Source: Anaerotruncus colihominis (GTDB lineage Bacteria; Bacillota; Clostridia; Oscillospirales; Ruminococcaceae). Taken from it: 64,000 nt of DNA. The stretch covers positions 992,001 through 1,056,000 of the forward strand of contig CP102255.1 in NCBI GenBank assembly GCA_025146135.1, written 5' to 3'. This document shows positions 51,968 through 59,280 of this stretch, in pieces. The notes below the pieces were generated by a model. The model ran no database searches. It had not been told where the DNA came from and saw only the letters and a list, made by a program, of their open reading frames with translations. Position 1 is the stretch's first letter, and each line of letters starts with the position of its first letter. Both the position numbers and the translations under genes were made by a program.

Positions 51968-52040
51968 GGAATACCATGAAAGGATGTGCGAAGGCTGTGG
52001 ATGGCTGGAAGTTTTTTTTCAAAATTTTCCCGCGTGCCTA

Positions 52041-52069
52041 TTGACAAAACGTCCGCAATAGCTTATAAT
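52041..52069 (+). promoter_or_regulatory. Consensus promoter of the tRNA cluster
   Basis: TTGACA (52041-52046), 17 bases and TATAAT (52064-52069), a full consensus 35 bp before tRNA-Asp. Confidence 0.95.
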
Positions 52070-52103
52070 AAATAACGCGCTGTTCAAGAAAACAGCGCAA
52101 TCT

Positions 52104-52180
52104 GGCCCGGTAGTTCAGCTGGTTAGAACGCTAGCCTGTCACGCTAGAGGTCGTGGGTTCGAGCCCCATCCGGGTCGCCA
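52104..52180 (+). tRNA. tRNA-Asp(GTC)
   Basis: Cloverleaf, anticodon GTC, encoded CCA; one base different from the minus-strand copy at 1323-1399. Confidence 0.97.
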
Positions 52181-52185
52181 GTTTT

Positions 52186-52261
<76 letters not shown>

Positions 52262-52264
52262 TTT

Positions 52265-52340
52265 GCGGGTTTAGCTCATCTGGTAGAGCGCCACCTTGCC
52301 AAGGTGGAGGTAGCGAGTTCGAGCCTCGTAACCCGCTCCA
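52265..52340 (+). tRNA. tRNA-Gly(GCC)
   Basis: Cloverleaf, anticodon GCC, encoded CCA; identical to 1137-1212, including the 3-nt spacer to tRNA-Phe. Confidence 0.97.
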
Positions 52341-52343
52341 ATG

Positions 52344-52376
52344 AAAAGAGGCCGCTGTTCATCAACGCCTCTTTTT
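52344..52376 (+). terminator. Terminator between tRNA-Gly and tRNA-Cys
   Basis: Stem aaaagaggc with gcctctttt and a T-run. tRNA-Cys follows, so read-through or a second promoter is needed. Confidence 0.75.
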
Positions 52377-52400
52377 CCATATACATATGTATATGGGCGC

Positions 52401-52475
52401 GGCGCCATAGCCAAGCGGTAAGGCAGGAGTCTGCAAAACTCTCATTCCCCGGTCCGATTCCGGGTGGCGCCTCCA
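52401..52475 (+). tRNA. tRNA-Cys(GCA)
   Basis: Acceptor GGCGCCA/TGGCGCC, anticodon GCA in CTGCAAA, encoded CCA. It has no counterpart in the minus-strand cluster. Confidence 0.96.
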
Positions 52476-52528
52476 AAAGAAGCCTTGTAAATCAGCATTT
52501 AGCTGATTTACAAGGCTTCTTTTTTTTC
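52475..52528 (+). terminator. Terminator after tRNA-Cys
   Basis: A perfect stem of about 22 bp followed by a long T-run. Confidence 0.95.
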
Positions 52529-52611
52529 GTAGTAGGATGCATGGGAGATTTTTGCTTTCCGTTCGTATAGCAATCAATACAAACATACGTCCTGTAAAGG
52601 GGAAGATCTCA

Positions 52612-54378
52612 TTGAACAAATGCTCCACTGAATCGCCGGCGGCATTTATGCGGCAGGACGGACGTTTTTTACACGGCGTTTTCAGCCGGTTTTTGTTCCC
52701 GACTGTCTTGTCTGTTTTAGGTGGCACGGTCAACGTCATGGTCGACAGCGCGATCGTTGGCAACATGATGGGAGCGCAGGCATTGGCGGCGATCAATCTG
52801 TGCGGACCAATTTTTCTGCTCTGTTCGACAGCCGGCTCGCTGATCGGTTCCGGGGCCGGACTTTTGGCGGCCGCGCAGATTGGGCGGGGAGAAAGTGAAA
52901 GAAGCTGTGTCTGCTATACGCTGTGCGTGGCCTTGCAGTTTTTGTTCGGGTTCCTGTTGACGATAGGCGGCCTTTTGTTTTTACGGCCTGTCGTCAGGCT
53001 TTTGGGGGCGGACGACACGCTGTTCGCAATGGCGCTTTCCTATGCACGGATTGCTTTTTGGGGCGCTCCAGTGAAATGTCTGCTCTATGTACCGTTTAAT
53101 TTTCTGCGTCTGGATGGAAAACCGGCTATGGTGAGCGTTTCCCTTCTCGCGATGACCGCGCTCAATGGCGTGCTCGATTATCTTCTCATCAAAGTCGGAT
53201 GGGGATTGGCGGGCGCATCGCTGGCCAGCGTACTCGCTACCTGTTTGGGTGTGGCGGTCGGATTTGTCTGCCTGCACGGCGGCAGCTTCCGTCTGATCGT
53301 GCCGCATGGCGGCGCGTCAATTCTGCGCGAGCTGCTCGTATTGGGGACGCCGCCCGCGCTCAACAATCTATTGTCTGTGGTACGGATGATTCTGCTTAAC
53401 CGCATCCTGATGGCGGCAGGGGGCAGTGGCTTTGTAGCTATCTTTACGGTGGTCGGAAGCGTCAGCGACTTTACCCTTTGTGTGATTTCGGGCGTTCCGC
53501 AGACAGCTTCTCCGCTGGTGGGTATCTATAGCAGCGAACGCAACAATCCGGGGATGCGGCTGCTGGTACGCATGCAGCTATGCTATGGCGGCGTTCTGAT
53601 CGGGGGCATGGCCGCCGCGATTATATTGGCGCCCGGCCTAATCTGTACGCTGTTTGGCCTCACGCAAACTGCACAGGCTGTTTGGGCGCTGCGTCTGTTT
53701 GCGCTGTCGCTGCCAATGGCGATGCTGTGCAGCATCCTGATCTTTTTTTATAATGCAAGCGGACAGGTGCCGCTTGCAAATGGGGTGACCGTCTGCCGGG
53801 TCCTTCTGTTTGCGGTTATTCCTGCGTTTGTTTTGAGCCGGGCAGGCTTTCCTGTTTGGTGGTTTTTTCCGCTCTCCGAACTGCTGACCTTGGCGGCGCT
53901 TTTTGTGGCGCTGTGGCGGAAAGCACGGCCGGATACGCTGCGATCTCCGATTCTTTTGCTCGACGAAGCATATGACCGCATGGGCAAGGTCATTGACTTC
54001 TCGGTGGAAGCGCGGGCTGATGCGGTAGGGCGGGCCGCTGAACTGATCGGCGGCTTTTGTGAACAAAATAACCTGACCGCCCGGCAGACGATGGCCGTGA
54101 GCCTTTCCATCGAGGAGATGCTCACGATTATGATGAAGCATTGCTTTAAGGAGCAGAGTCAAGCGACTGTGGATGTACGTGTGTTTGTCATTCAGGGGGA
54201 GGTTGGCCTGCGCATTCGCAATGCGGGAAAACAGTTTAATCCAATTGATTATTATCAGGCGCATCAGGCGGCGGACGAGATGGGCGAAGCTCTTGGCATC
54301 CGTATGATCTTAAAGCTGGCTCAAAGCGTATGCTATCAACGTACGTTTGGGGTGAATACCCTGACGATTCTGTTATAG
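52612..54378 (+). CDS. MATE efflux transporter fused to an RsbW/SpoIIAB-like ATPase domain
   Basis: 588 aa from a TTG with AAAGGGGAAG upstream (an ATG at 52537 would add 25 residues). Residues about 20-440 are a MATE permease with 12 helices (FSRFLFPTVLSVLGGTVNVMVDSAIVGNMMG, NAINLCGPIF-type repeat). Residues about 465-588 form a GHKL domain like the anti-sigma kinases. Key residues are altered: the N-box Asn is Ile506 (EEMLTIMMKH) and the G1-box Asp is Asn537 (RNAGKQFNP), so ATP/Mg binding is doubtful. It starts a unit with a GNAT, a SpoIIE phosphatase and an intact RsbW-like protein. Confidence 0.9.
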   Translation: MNKCSTESPAAFMRQDGRFLHGVFSRFLFPTVLSVLGGTVNVMVDSAIVGNMMGAQALAAINLCGPIFLLCSTAGSLIGSGAGLLAAAQIGRGESERSCVCYTLCVALQFLFGFLLTIGGLLFLRPVVRLLGADDTLFAMALSYARIAFWGAPVKCLLYVPFNFLRLDGKPAMVSVSLLAMTALNGVLDYLLIKVGWGLAGASLASVLATCLGVAVGFVCLHGGSFRLIVPHGGASILRELLVLGTPPALNNLLSVVRMILLNRILMAAGGSGFVAIFTVVGSVSDFTLCVISGVPQTASPLVGIYSSERNNPGMRLLVRMQLCYGGVLIGGMAAAIILAPGLICTLFGLTQTAQAVWALRLFALSLPMAMLCSILIFFYNASGQVPLANGVTVCRVLLFAVIPAFVLSRAGFPVWWFFPLSELLTLAALFVALWRKARPDTLRSPILLLDEAYDRMGKVIDFSVEARADAVGRAAELIGGFCEQNNLTARQTMAVSLSIEEMLTIMMKHCFKEQSQATVDVRVFVIQGEVGLRIRNAGKQFNPIDYYQAHQAADEMGEALGIRMILKLAQSVCYQRTFGVNTLTILL

Positions 54379-54388
54379 GAGGTTAGGT

Positions 54389-54964
54389 ATGGGACAACAG
54401 CATACGCAGATAGCCGGTCCGGTTTCGATTGTGGATGGGGACGCGGCGTTTTACAAGGACATTCAACAGCTTTGCGATGAGAGGTACGGAACAGGCTATT
54501 TGCACAGGGATGATTTTGTACATTGGTTGGAGCGTCCGAGACTTTTGAAGATCGCACTGCTGGACGGCGAATTTGCAGGCTTTGCGGTGATGATCCCCGC
54601 AAGCGTCGGGCTGGTCATGAAGAAAATGGATATGCCGCGCGCAGATGTTTTAAGGATTTCCGGGGAAAAGCCGTCCCTGATCTATAAAAGTGCGGCGGTA
54701 CAAAAGCGGTTCGAGCACCGCGGGATCATGAAGGCCATGGCGGACGCCGGCCTGCGCGAAGCCAGGGCGGAGGGATTTGGTGCGGTTTACGGTTCAGCCT
54801 GGGTTTGCAACGGGACGCTGCCCATTGAGGGGACGTTCCGTGCATTCGGCTTCCAACGCCTTTACGAGCGTAAAATGCTCTGGTATGACGACCCGGATTA
54901 TCACTGTGTTGTCTGTGGGGGAAGATGTGCCTGTGATGCGGTAATTTATTATAAGAAGCTGTGA
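54389..54964 (+). CDS. GNAT N-acetyltransferase with cysteine-rich tail
   Basis: 191 aa; TAGGAGG upstream. The GNAT core includes AVQKRFEHRGIMKAMADAGLREARAEGF (acetyl-CoA loop) and the end FRAFGFQRLYERKMLWY. The C-terminus CVVCGGRCACDAVIYYKK carries four cysteines in a possible metal site. Its position between the MATE fusion and the SpoIIE phosphatase (10 and 3 bp gaps) suggests a role in the same pathway; the substrate is unknown. Confidence 0.85.
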   Translation: MGQQHTQIAGPVSIVDGDAAFYKDIQQLCDERYGTGYLHRDDFVHWLERPRLLKIALLDGEFAGFAVMIPASVGLVMKKMDMPRADVLRISGEKPSLIYKSAAVQKRFEHRGIMKAMADAGLREARAEGFGAVYGSAWVCNGTLPIEGTFRAFGFQRLYERKMLWYDDPDYHCVVCGGRCACDAVIYYKKL

Positions 54965-54967
54965 GGG

Positions 54968-56599
54968 ATGGAGTTGGAAAAAAGAAAACGGGGTCTTGGG
55001 TGGAAAATAACGGTTCTCTGCCTGCTGTTGGCAGGAATTATTTGTGCAAGCGTTTGTATCAGCGGCTATCATCAGTACCGTGCTTCAACCTTTCGGACAT
55101 ATAACGACTTTGCCTATAAGCTGGCGGCGACAGCTCTTGCCTATGTGGATGGAAACCGGATAGCCGGTTATTTGGAAGGCGGCGGAACGGACGCGGCTTA
55201 CGACGAGATGGACCGTCAGATTTATACGCTCTACAAAAATACCGGTTTGACGAGCATTTATATTTGTGTGCCGGACGAAGCCGCGATGACGGTCACAACG
55301 ATCTATGATGTACGTGTCCATGACGCGCAAAATCCCCAGGCATATGCTCTGGGTGTGGTCGACCCGATCGGAAGCGACGACCCGCAGAAGGTGGTGGATG
55401 TTTACCGAACTGGGAAACGGCCGGATGATTATTTCATCCGTAAAAACAGCTTCGGCTACAACACCTCCGCCATTGTTCCGGTTCGAAACGACGCAGGAGA
55501 GGTCACGGCGCTGCTTCTGGCTGACCTGCCTATGCCGTTTATCCTTGAAAATCTCAATGCATACCTGCTTTCCACAGTTGGAATCACAGTCGTGCTGGTT
55601 TTTCTGATTATATTTGGATATCTGCGCTTTCTGCAAAAGCGTGTCGTTATGCCGATTCAGTTTTTGACGAAAAACGCGGAGGCGTTTGCAAAATGCCGCA
55701 CAGGTTTTTTGGATGAAATGCTGAACATTCATACCGGCGACGAAATTGAGACACTGGCGGCCGCGTTGGCAAAAATGGAGGTGGATATCACAAAATATAT
55801 CAACAATCTGGCAAGAGTGACGGCCGACAAGGAACGTATTGCAACCGAACTGGCGGTTGCTACGCAGATACAAACCTCCATGCTGCCATGCATCTTTCCG
55901 CCCTATCCGGATTTGAAAGAATTTGATATTTATGCGCTGATGCAGGCCGCAAAGGAGGTCGGCGGTGATTTTTACGATTTTTTCCTGATCGACCGCACCC
56001 ATCTGTGCGTGGTGATCGCAGACGTTTCAGGCAAGGGCGTTCCGGCGGCGCTTTTTATGGTCATTGCTAAAACGCTGATTAAAAACCATGCTCAGGCGGG
56101 TATGAGTCCCAAGCAGGTGTTTGAAGCTGTCAATGACCAGCTTTGTGAGAACAACGAGGCAGGGATGTTTGTCACAGCCTTTATGGGCGTGTTGGATGTG
56201 ACCGACGGCAGCTTTACTTATGTAAACGCCGGTCACAATCCGCCGCTGCTTTCAACGGGGGGCGCGCCCTATGATTGGCTGAAATCAAAACGTGGGTTTG
56301 TATTAGCGGGAATGGAGCATATGAAATACAGTCAGCAGCAGATTACGCTTTTTCCTGGCGACAGCCTGCTTTTATACACCGACGGCGTAACAGAAGCCCT
56401 CAATCCGCGCGAGGAGCTTTATTCCGAGGCGCGTTTAAAAGCGTTTGTAAATTCGGGCAGGTTGGACGGCTGCACGCTGGAGAAACAGCTCCACCTGCTG
56501 CGGCAGGAGCTTGCCGTTTTTGCAGACGGCGCGCAGCAGGCTGATGATATCACCATGTTGATTTTGCGGCTCAATGAGAAAGGGGATCAAAATGGCTGA
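54968..56599 (+). CDS. Membrane sensor with SpoIIE-type PP2C phosphatase
   Basis: 543 aa. First membrane helix (about 12-32), extracellular sensor (33-200), second helix (about 205-228), HAMP-like linker and coiled coil (229-300), then a PP2C/SpoIIE domain. Metal residues are present in GGDFYDFF, ADVSGKG and DDITML. It should dephosphorylate a STAS-domain anti-sigma antagonist in response to an outside signal; a STAS gene lies at the end of the window. The ATG SD is weak; a TTG six bases on is possible. Confidence 0.92.
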   Translation: MELEKRKRGLGWKITVLCLLLAGIICASVCISGYHQYRASTFRTYNDFAYKLAATALAYVDGNRIAGYLEGGGTDAAYDEMDRQIYTLYKNTGLTSIYICVPDEAAMTVTTIYDVRVHDAQNPQAYALGVVDPIGSDDPQKVVDVYRTGKRPDDYFIRKNSFGYNTSAIVPVRNDAGEVTALLLADLPMPFILENLNAYLLSTVGITVVLVFLIIFGYLRFLQKRVVMPIQFLTKNAEAFAKCRTGFLDEMLNIHTGDEIETLAAALAKMEVDITKYINNLARVTADKERIATELAVATQIQTSMLPCIFPPYPDLKEFDIYALMQAAKEVGGDFYDFFLIDRTHLCVVIADVSGKGVPAALFMVIAKTLIKNHAQAGMSPKQVFEAVNDQLCENNEAGMFVTAFMGVLDVTDGSFTYVNAGHNPPLLSTGGAPYDWLKSKRGFVLAGMEHMKYSQQQITLFPGDSLLLYTDGVTEALNPREELYSEARLKAFVNSGRLDGCTLEKQLHLLRQELAVFADGAQQADDITMLILRLNEKGDQNG

Positions 56600-56999
56600 A
56601 CTGACCGTACCTGCAACGCTGGAAAATTTGGAGATTGTAACAGGATTTATTCATGAACGGTTGAAGCTGGCAGGTTGTCCGGCGAAGCTTATGACGCAGG
56701 TGGATCTTGCTGTTGAGGAAATCTATGTCAATATTGCACACTACGCCTACCATCCAAGCATTGGCGAGGCGACCGTTTGCTGCGAGGTAGGGGGCGAGCC
56801 GCTTCAAGTGACGATTGGATTTGCCGACGCGGGAAAACCATACAACCCGCTTGAACAAAAGGACCCGGATATCATGCAGGACGCTGATCAGCGGCAGATC
56901 GGGGGCTTGGGCGTCTTTATGGTGAAAAAGCTGATGGATGAAATTACATATGAATTTATCGACGGCAAAAATGTGCTGACAATCCGTAAAAGGATGTAG
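56592..56999 (+). CDS. RsbW/SpoIIAB-like serine kinase (anti-sigma type)
   Basis: 135 aa from the ATG after AAAGGGG, overlapping the phosphatase gene by 8 bp. A complete GHKL ATP site: N-box EEIYVNIAHYAY with Asn, G1 ADAGKPYNP with Asp, G2 GGLGVFMVKKL. It should phosphorylate a STAS partner and possibly bind a sigma factor; with the phosphatase it forms the two arms of a partner switch. Confidence 0.92.
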   Translation: MAELTVPATLENLEIVTGFIHERLKLAGCPAKLMTQVDLAVEEIYVNIAHYAYHPSIGEATVCCEVGGEPLQVTIGFADAGKPYNPLEQKDPDIMQDADQRQIGGLGVFMVKKLMDEITYEFIDGKNVLTIRKRM

Positions 57000-57016
57000 A
57001 GAAATCAGCCCGATTC

Positions 57017-57073
57017 GCCGGACACCACCGCAAAGGCAGATCGCTTCAATCTGCTTTTGCGGTGGTGTCCGGC
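57017..57073. terminator. 24-bp stem between convergent genes, overlapping the LytTR gene end
   Basis: Bases 57017-57040 pair with 57050-57073 (one G-T), 9-nt loop. The right arm is inside the last codons of the LytTR regulator, so the terminator doubles as coding DNA. Confidence 0.75.
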
Positions 57074-57825
57074 GGTTGCTGCGCGGATGGAGCTGTATCG
57101 TTTTGAAAAATAGAGAATCGGGCACGCAGGTTTTTCAGAAAGGCCTGCTGTGTTTCCCGAAAGTGCCGCTGGCTGACCGGCACCTCGCGCCCGTCCTCCA
57201 AATATGCGCGGTAGCGGACCAACCGCACAACATTGTCAAGATTGATGATGAAACTCTGATGGCAGCGAAAAAATTCGGACGGTAAGAGCGGCTCAAGCTC
57301 CGAAATTTTACCGCGATAGTAATGGACGCCGCCTTGGTGCCAGACGGCTACCTGTTTGCCCTTGATCTCAAAGCAGTCTATTTTCCAAAGAGACAGGCTG
57401 TGAACAGTGGAACCAATTTTTAATCCCAGATATCGCTTTTTATAATGGTTGCGGTAATCGTAGAGCACGGCAGCCCGCAGATCCTCAGAAGACACCGGCT
57501 TGAGGAGATATTTAATTGCCTGCACATCGTAGCCCTGCAAAATAAAATCGGGGCTGGAGGACACGAGGATGATGCTGACCTGATTGCCCATTTCGCGCAG
57601 CCGGGCAGCCAGCCGCATTCCGCCGTCGCCTTCGCCCATCAGGATGTCAAGCAGCACAAGATGTATCTCATCCTGTGAAGCGCACAGCGCGTCATAAAGC
57701 TGCGCAGGTTCGAAATAGGTTGAGATCCTGCACGGAATGTTAGACTGTGCCGTCAATGTGCGGATCTGATCGGCAATTCCGGCGACAAAATCAGGCTCGT
57801 CGTCACAGATTGCAATGTGATACAA
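57046..57825 (-). CDS. LytTR-family response regulator
   Basis: 259 aa. The start is a TTG (LYHIAICDDEPDF) seven bases after a G6 run; upstream in-frame codons lie in the repeat. Receiver domain with phospho-Asp in VLLDILMGEGDGG, then a LytTR DNA-binding domain (SLWKIDCFEIKGKQVAVW.., FRCHQSFIINLDNVVRL). AgrA/LytR-type regulators often control peptide or bacteriocin export, which fits the exporter next door. No histidine kinase is encoded in the window. Confidence 0.9.
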   Translation of the reverse strand: MYHIAICDDEPDFVAGIADQIRTLTAQSNIPCRISTYFEPAQLYDALCASQDEIHLVLLDILMGEGDGGMRLAARLREMGNQVSIILVSSSPDFILQGYDVQAIKYLLKPVSSEDLRAAVLYDYRNHYKKRYLGLKIGSTVHSLSLWKIDCFEIKGKQVAVWHQGGVHYYRGKISELEPLLPSEFFRCHQSFIINLDNVVRLVRYRAYLEDGREVPVSQRHFRETQQAFLKNLRARFSIFQNDTAPSAQQPPDTTAKAD

Positions 57826-57903
57826 CTGACATCCCCCCCTTTTTTTTGTAAGAATCTGTGCCGGCGGTTTGGCTTTCCATGCGGCAGGATGACGCAATCA
57901 TCC

Positions 57904-57950
57904 GGCGGCTGCAAACGGCAAAGCCGTTTGCACTGCGCATATTATACCAT
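57904..57950 (-). repeat. Modular palindromic repeat, partial copy 4 (module I start)
   Basis: On the minus strand, GGTATAATATGCGCAGTGC and the first hairpin gcaaacggc-ttt-gccgtttgc match the start of arrays 1 and 2, with the loop complemented (ttt for aaa). It lies upstream of the LytTR gene in its orientation and offers a TATAAT -10 box. Confidence 0.75.
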
Positions 57951-58206
57951 ATCATCCGGTCAAAAAAAAGTTTCGAAATGGCCGCGCAGATTCTGCGGTA
58001 TTCAAAAACGGTAAATATTTATTAATTTCGGTCGTTTTGTGATTAATTTCATCACCCCTCTTTTTTTCATGTCGAATAAAAGGATAAAATAGAAATGGTT
58101 GCTTCTATACAAAGAACAGCCGCTTTGAGCTTGTTTCAGGTCCGCTGGAAAATCTGTTTTGCTGGTTCATTTTTCAAGTGGTCTGTCGAAAAATGGAGGG
58201 GTCTGG

Positions 58207-58725
58207 ATGGCGAATGATACGATCGATCTGGAAGAACTGTACAGGAGCTATTTCCCGAAAATTTACAACTTCTTTTTTTATAAGCTGCTGCACAGGGAGG
58301 ATGCTGAAGATCTTACAGCTAAGACCTTTTTGAAAATTGCGGAGCATTTGCATACATATCATTCTGAGAAGGCAAAGGCCGGTACCTGGGCCTGGCGGAT
58401 CGCGGAAAATACACTGATCGATTTTTACCGTACACAAAAGCGTCACCTCTCAACAGACGACGAACAGGAGGCCCTTGCCCAGGCGCTCAGCGTGTCCTTT
58501 GACGAGCAGTATGAGCAGATCGCAAGCCCAAAGCGCAGGGCGCTTTACGCCGCGCTGCGGCAGCTTCCTGAGCGGGACAGGATGCTGGTGTGCTATAAAT
58601 ACCTGCTCGGATGGAGTTATCATGAAATTGCAGAGAAGCTCCAGATCAACGAAAGCACGCTGGCTTCGGCTCTCCAGCGCGCCAAGGAAAAGCTGCGCAA
58701 ATACCTCAAGGATACGCAGTTTTGA
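58207..58725 (+). CDS. ECF-type RNA polymerase sigma factor
   Basis: 172 aa from the ATG six bases after GGAGGGG. Region 2 (LYRSYFPKIYNFFFYKLLHREDAEDLTAKTFLKI) and region 4 (LPERDRMLVCYKYLLGWSYHEIAEKLQINESTLASALQRAKEKLRK) are complete. There is no classic anti-sigma gene next to it; it leads the exporter operon 42 bp upstream of the HlyD-like gene, so it may direct that operon. Confidence 0.92.
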   Translation: MANDTIDLEELYRSYFPKIYNFFFYKLLHREDAEDLTAKTFLKIAEHLHTYHSEKAKAGTWAWRIAENTLIDFYRTQKRHLSTDDEQEALAQALSVSFDEQYEQIASPKRRALYAALRQLPERDRMLVCYKYLLGWSYHEIAEKLQINESTLASALQRAKEKLRKYLKDTQF

Positions 58726-58766
58726 CGCCAAGAGGCTCCATCAACTTGTCAAAGGAGCATATATCC

Positions 58767-59273
58767 ATGACTCAAATGATTTTTCGCCGGAAAAGCCTGG
58801 AGCGCATCGCATCGCCCGATCAGCTTGACCGGTACCTGCAAGTGTCCGCGCCTTCGCTGTGGCTGATTCTCCTGGCGTTGTTTTTAATGCTGGGCGCAGC
58901 CGCAGCCTGGTGCTTTTGGGGCAGTATACCGGCCACAATTTCTGGAACCGGCGTCCAATTGGAAACAGGGGCGGTATGCTTTGTCGCGGCTGACAAAGCG
59001 TATATGCTTGAACCGGAAATGACAGCGCATCTGACTGCAAGCGGTACGGATGAGGTGTGGAATGGACGGCTGCTCTATGTTGATGAGCCTGTCCCCGCCG
59101 AACAGGCCGCCAAAACAGTCGGAGCTGCTTGGTTGGCACAGTCCATGCCTGCGGATTGGGTCTGCGTTGTTCCGGTAGAGCTGGAGGGCGCGCCAGCCAA
59201 GGCCGGCGCTGTTTTCAGTGCGGACATTATATTGAAGCATCAAAGGCCGATTGATCTGCTGTTTGGAGGTTGA
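58767..59273 (+). CDS. Short NHLM/NHLP-type secretion (HlyD-like) protein
   Basis: 168 aa; AAAGGAG nine bases before the ATG. It begins IFRRKSLERIASPDQLDRYLQVSAPSLWL, then one membrane helix (about 30-52) and a beta-rich periphery, as in NHLP bacteriocin system secretion proteins. The usual coiled-coil arm of about 100 residues is missing, which is a striking shortening. It should link the ABC exporter to the outside or act as its accessory. Confidence 0.8.
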   Translation: MTQMIFRRKSLERIASPDQLDRYLQVSAPSLWLILLALFLMLGAAAAWCFWGSIPATISGTGVQLETGAVCFVAADKAYMLEPEMTAHLTASGTDEVWNGRLLYVDEPVPAEQAAKTVGAAWLAQSMPADWVCVVPVELEGAPAKAGAVFSADIILKHQRPIDLLFGG

Positions 59274-59280
59274 GCGCGCG

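Noticed and set aside
57826-57897. A 24-residue N-terminal extension of the LytTR regulator
   Set aside because: It would read through a G-rich SD-like run and into the repeat copy; receiver homology begins at the TTG at 57825.
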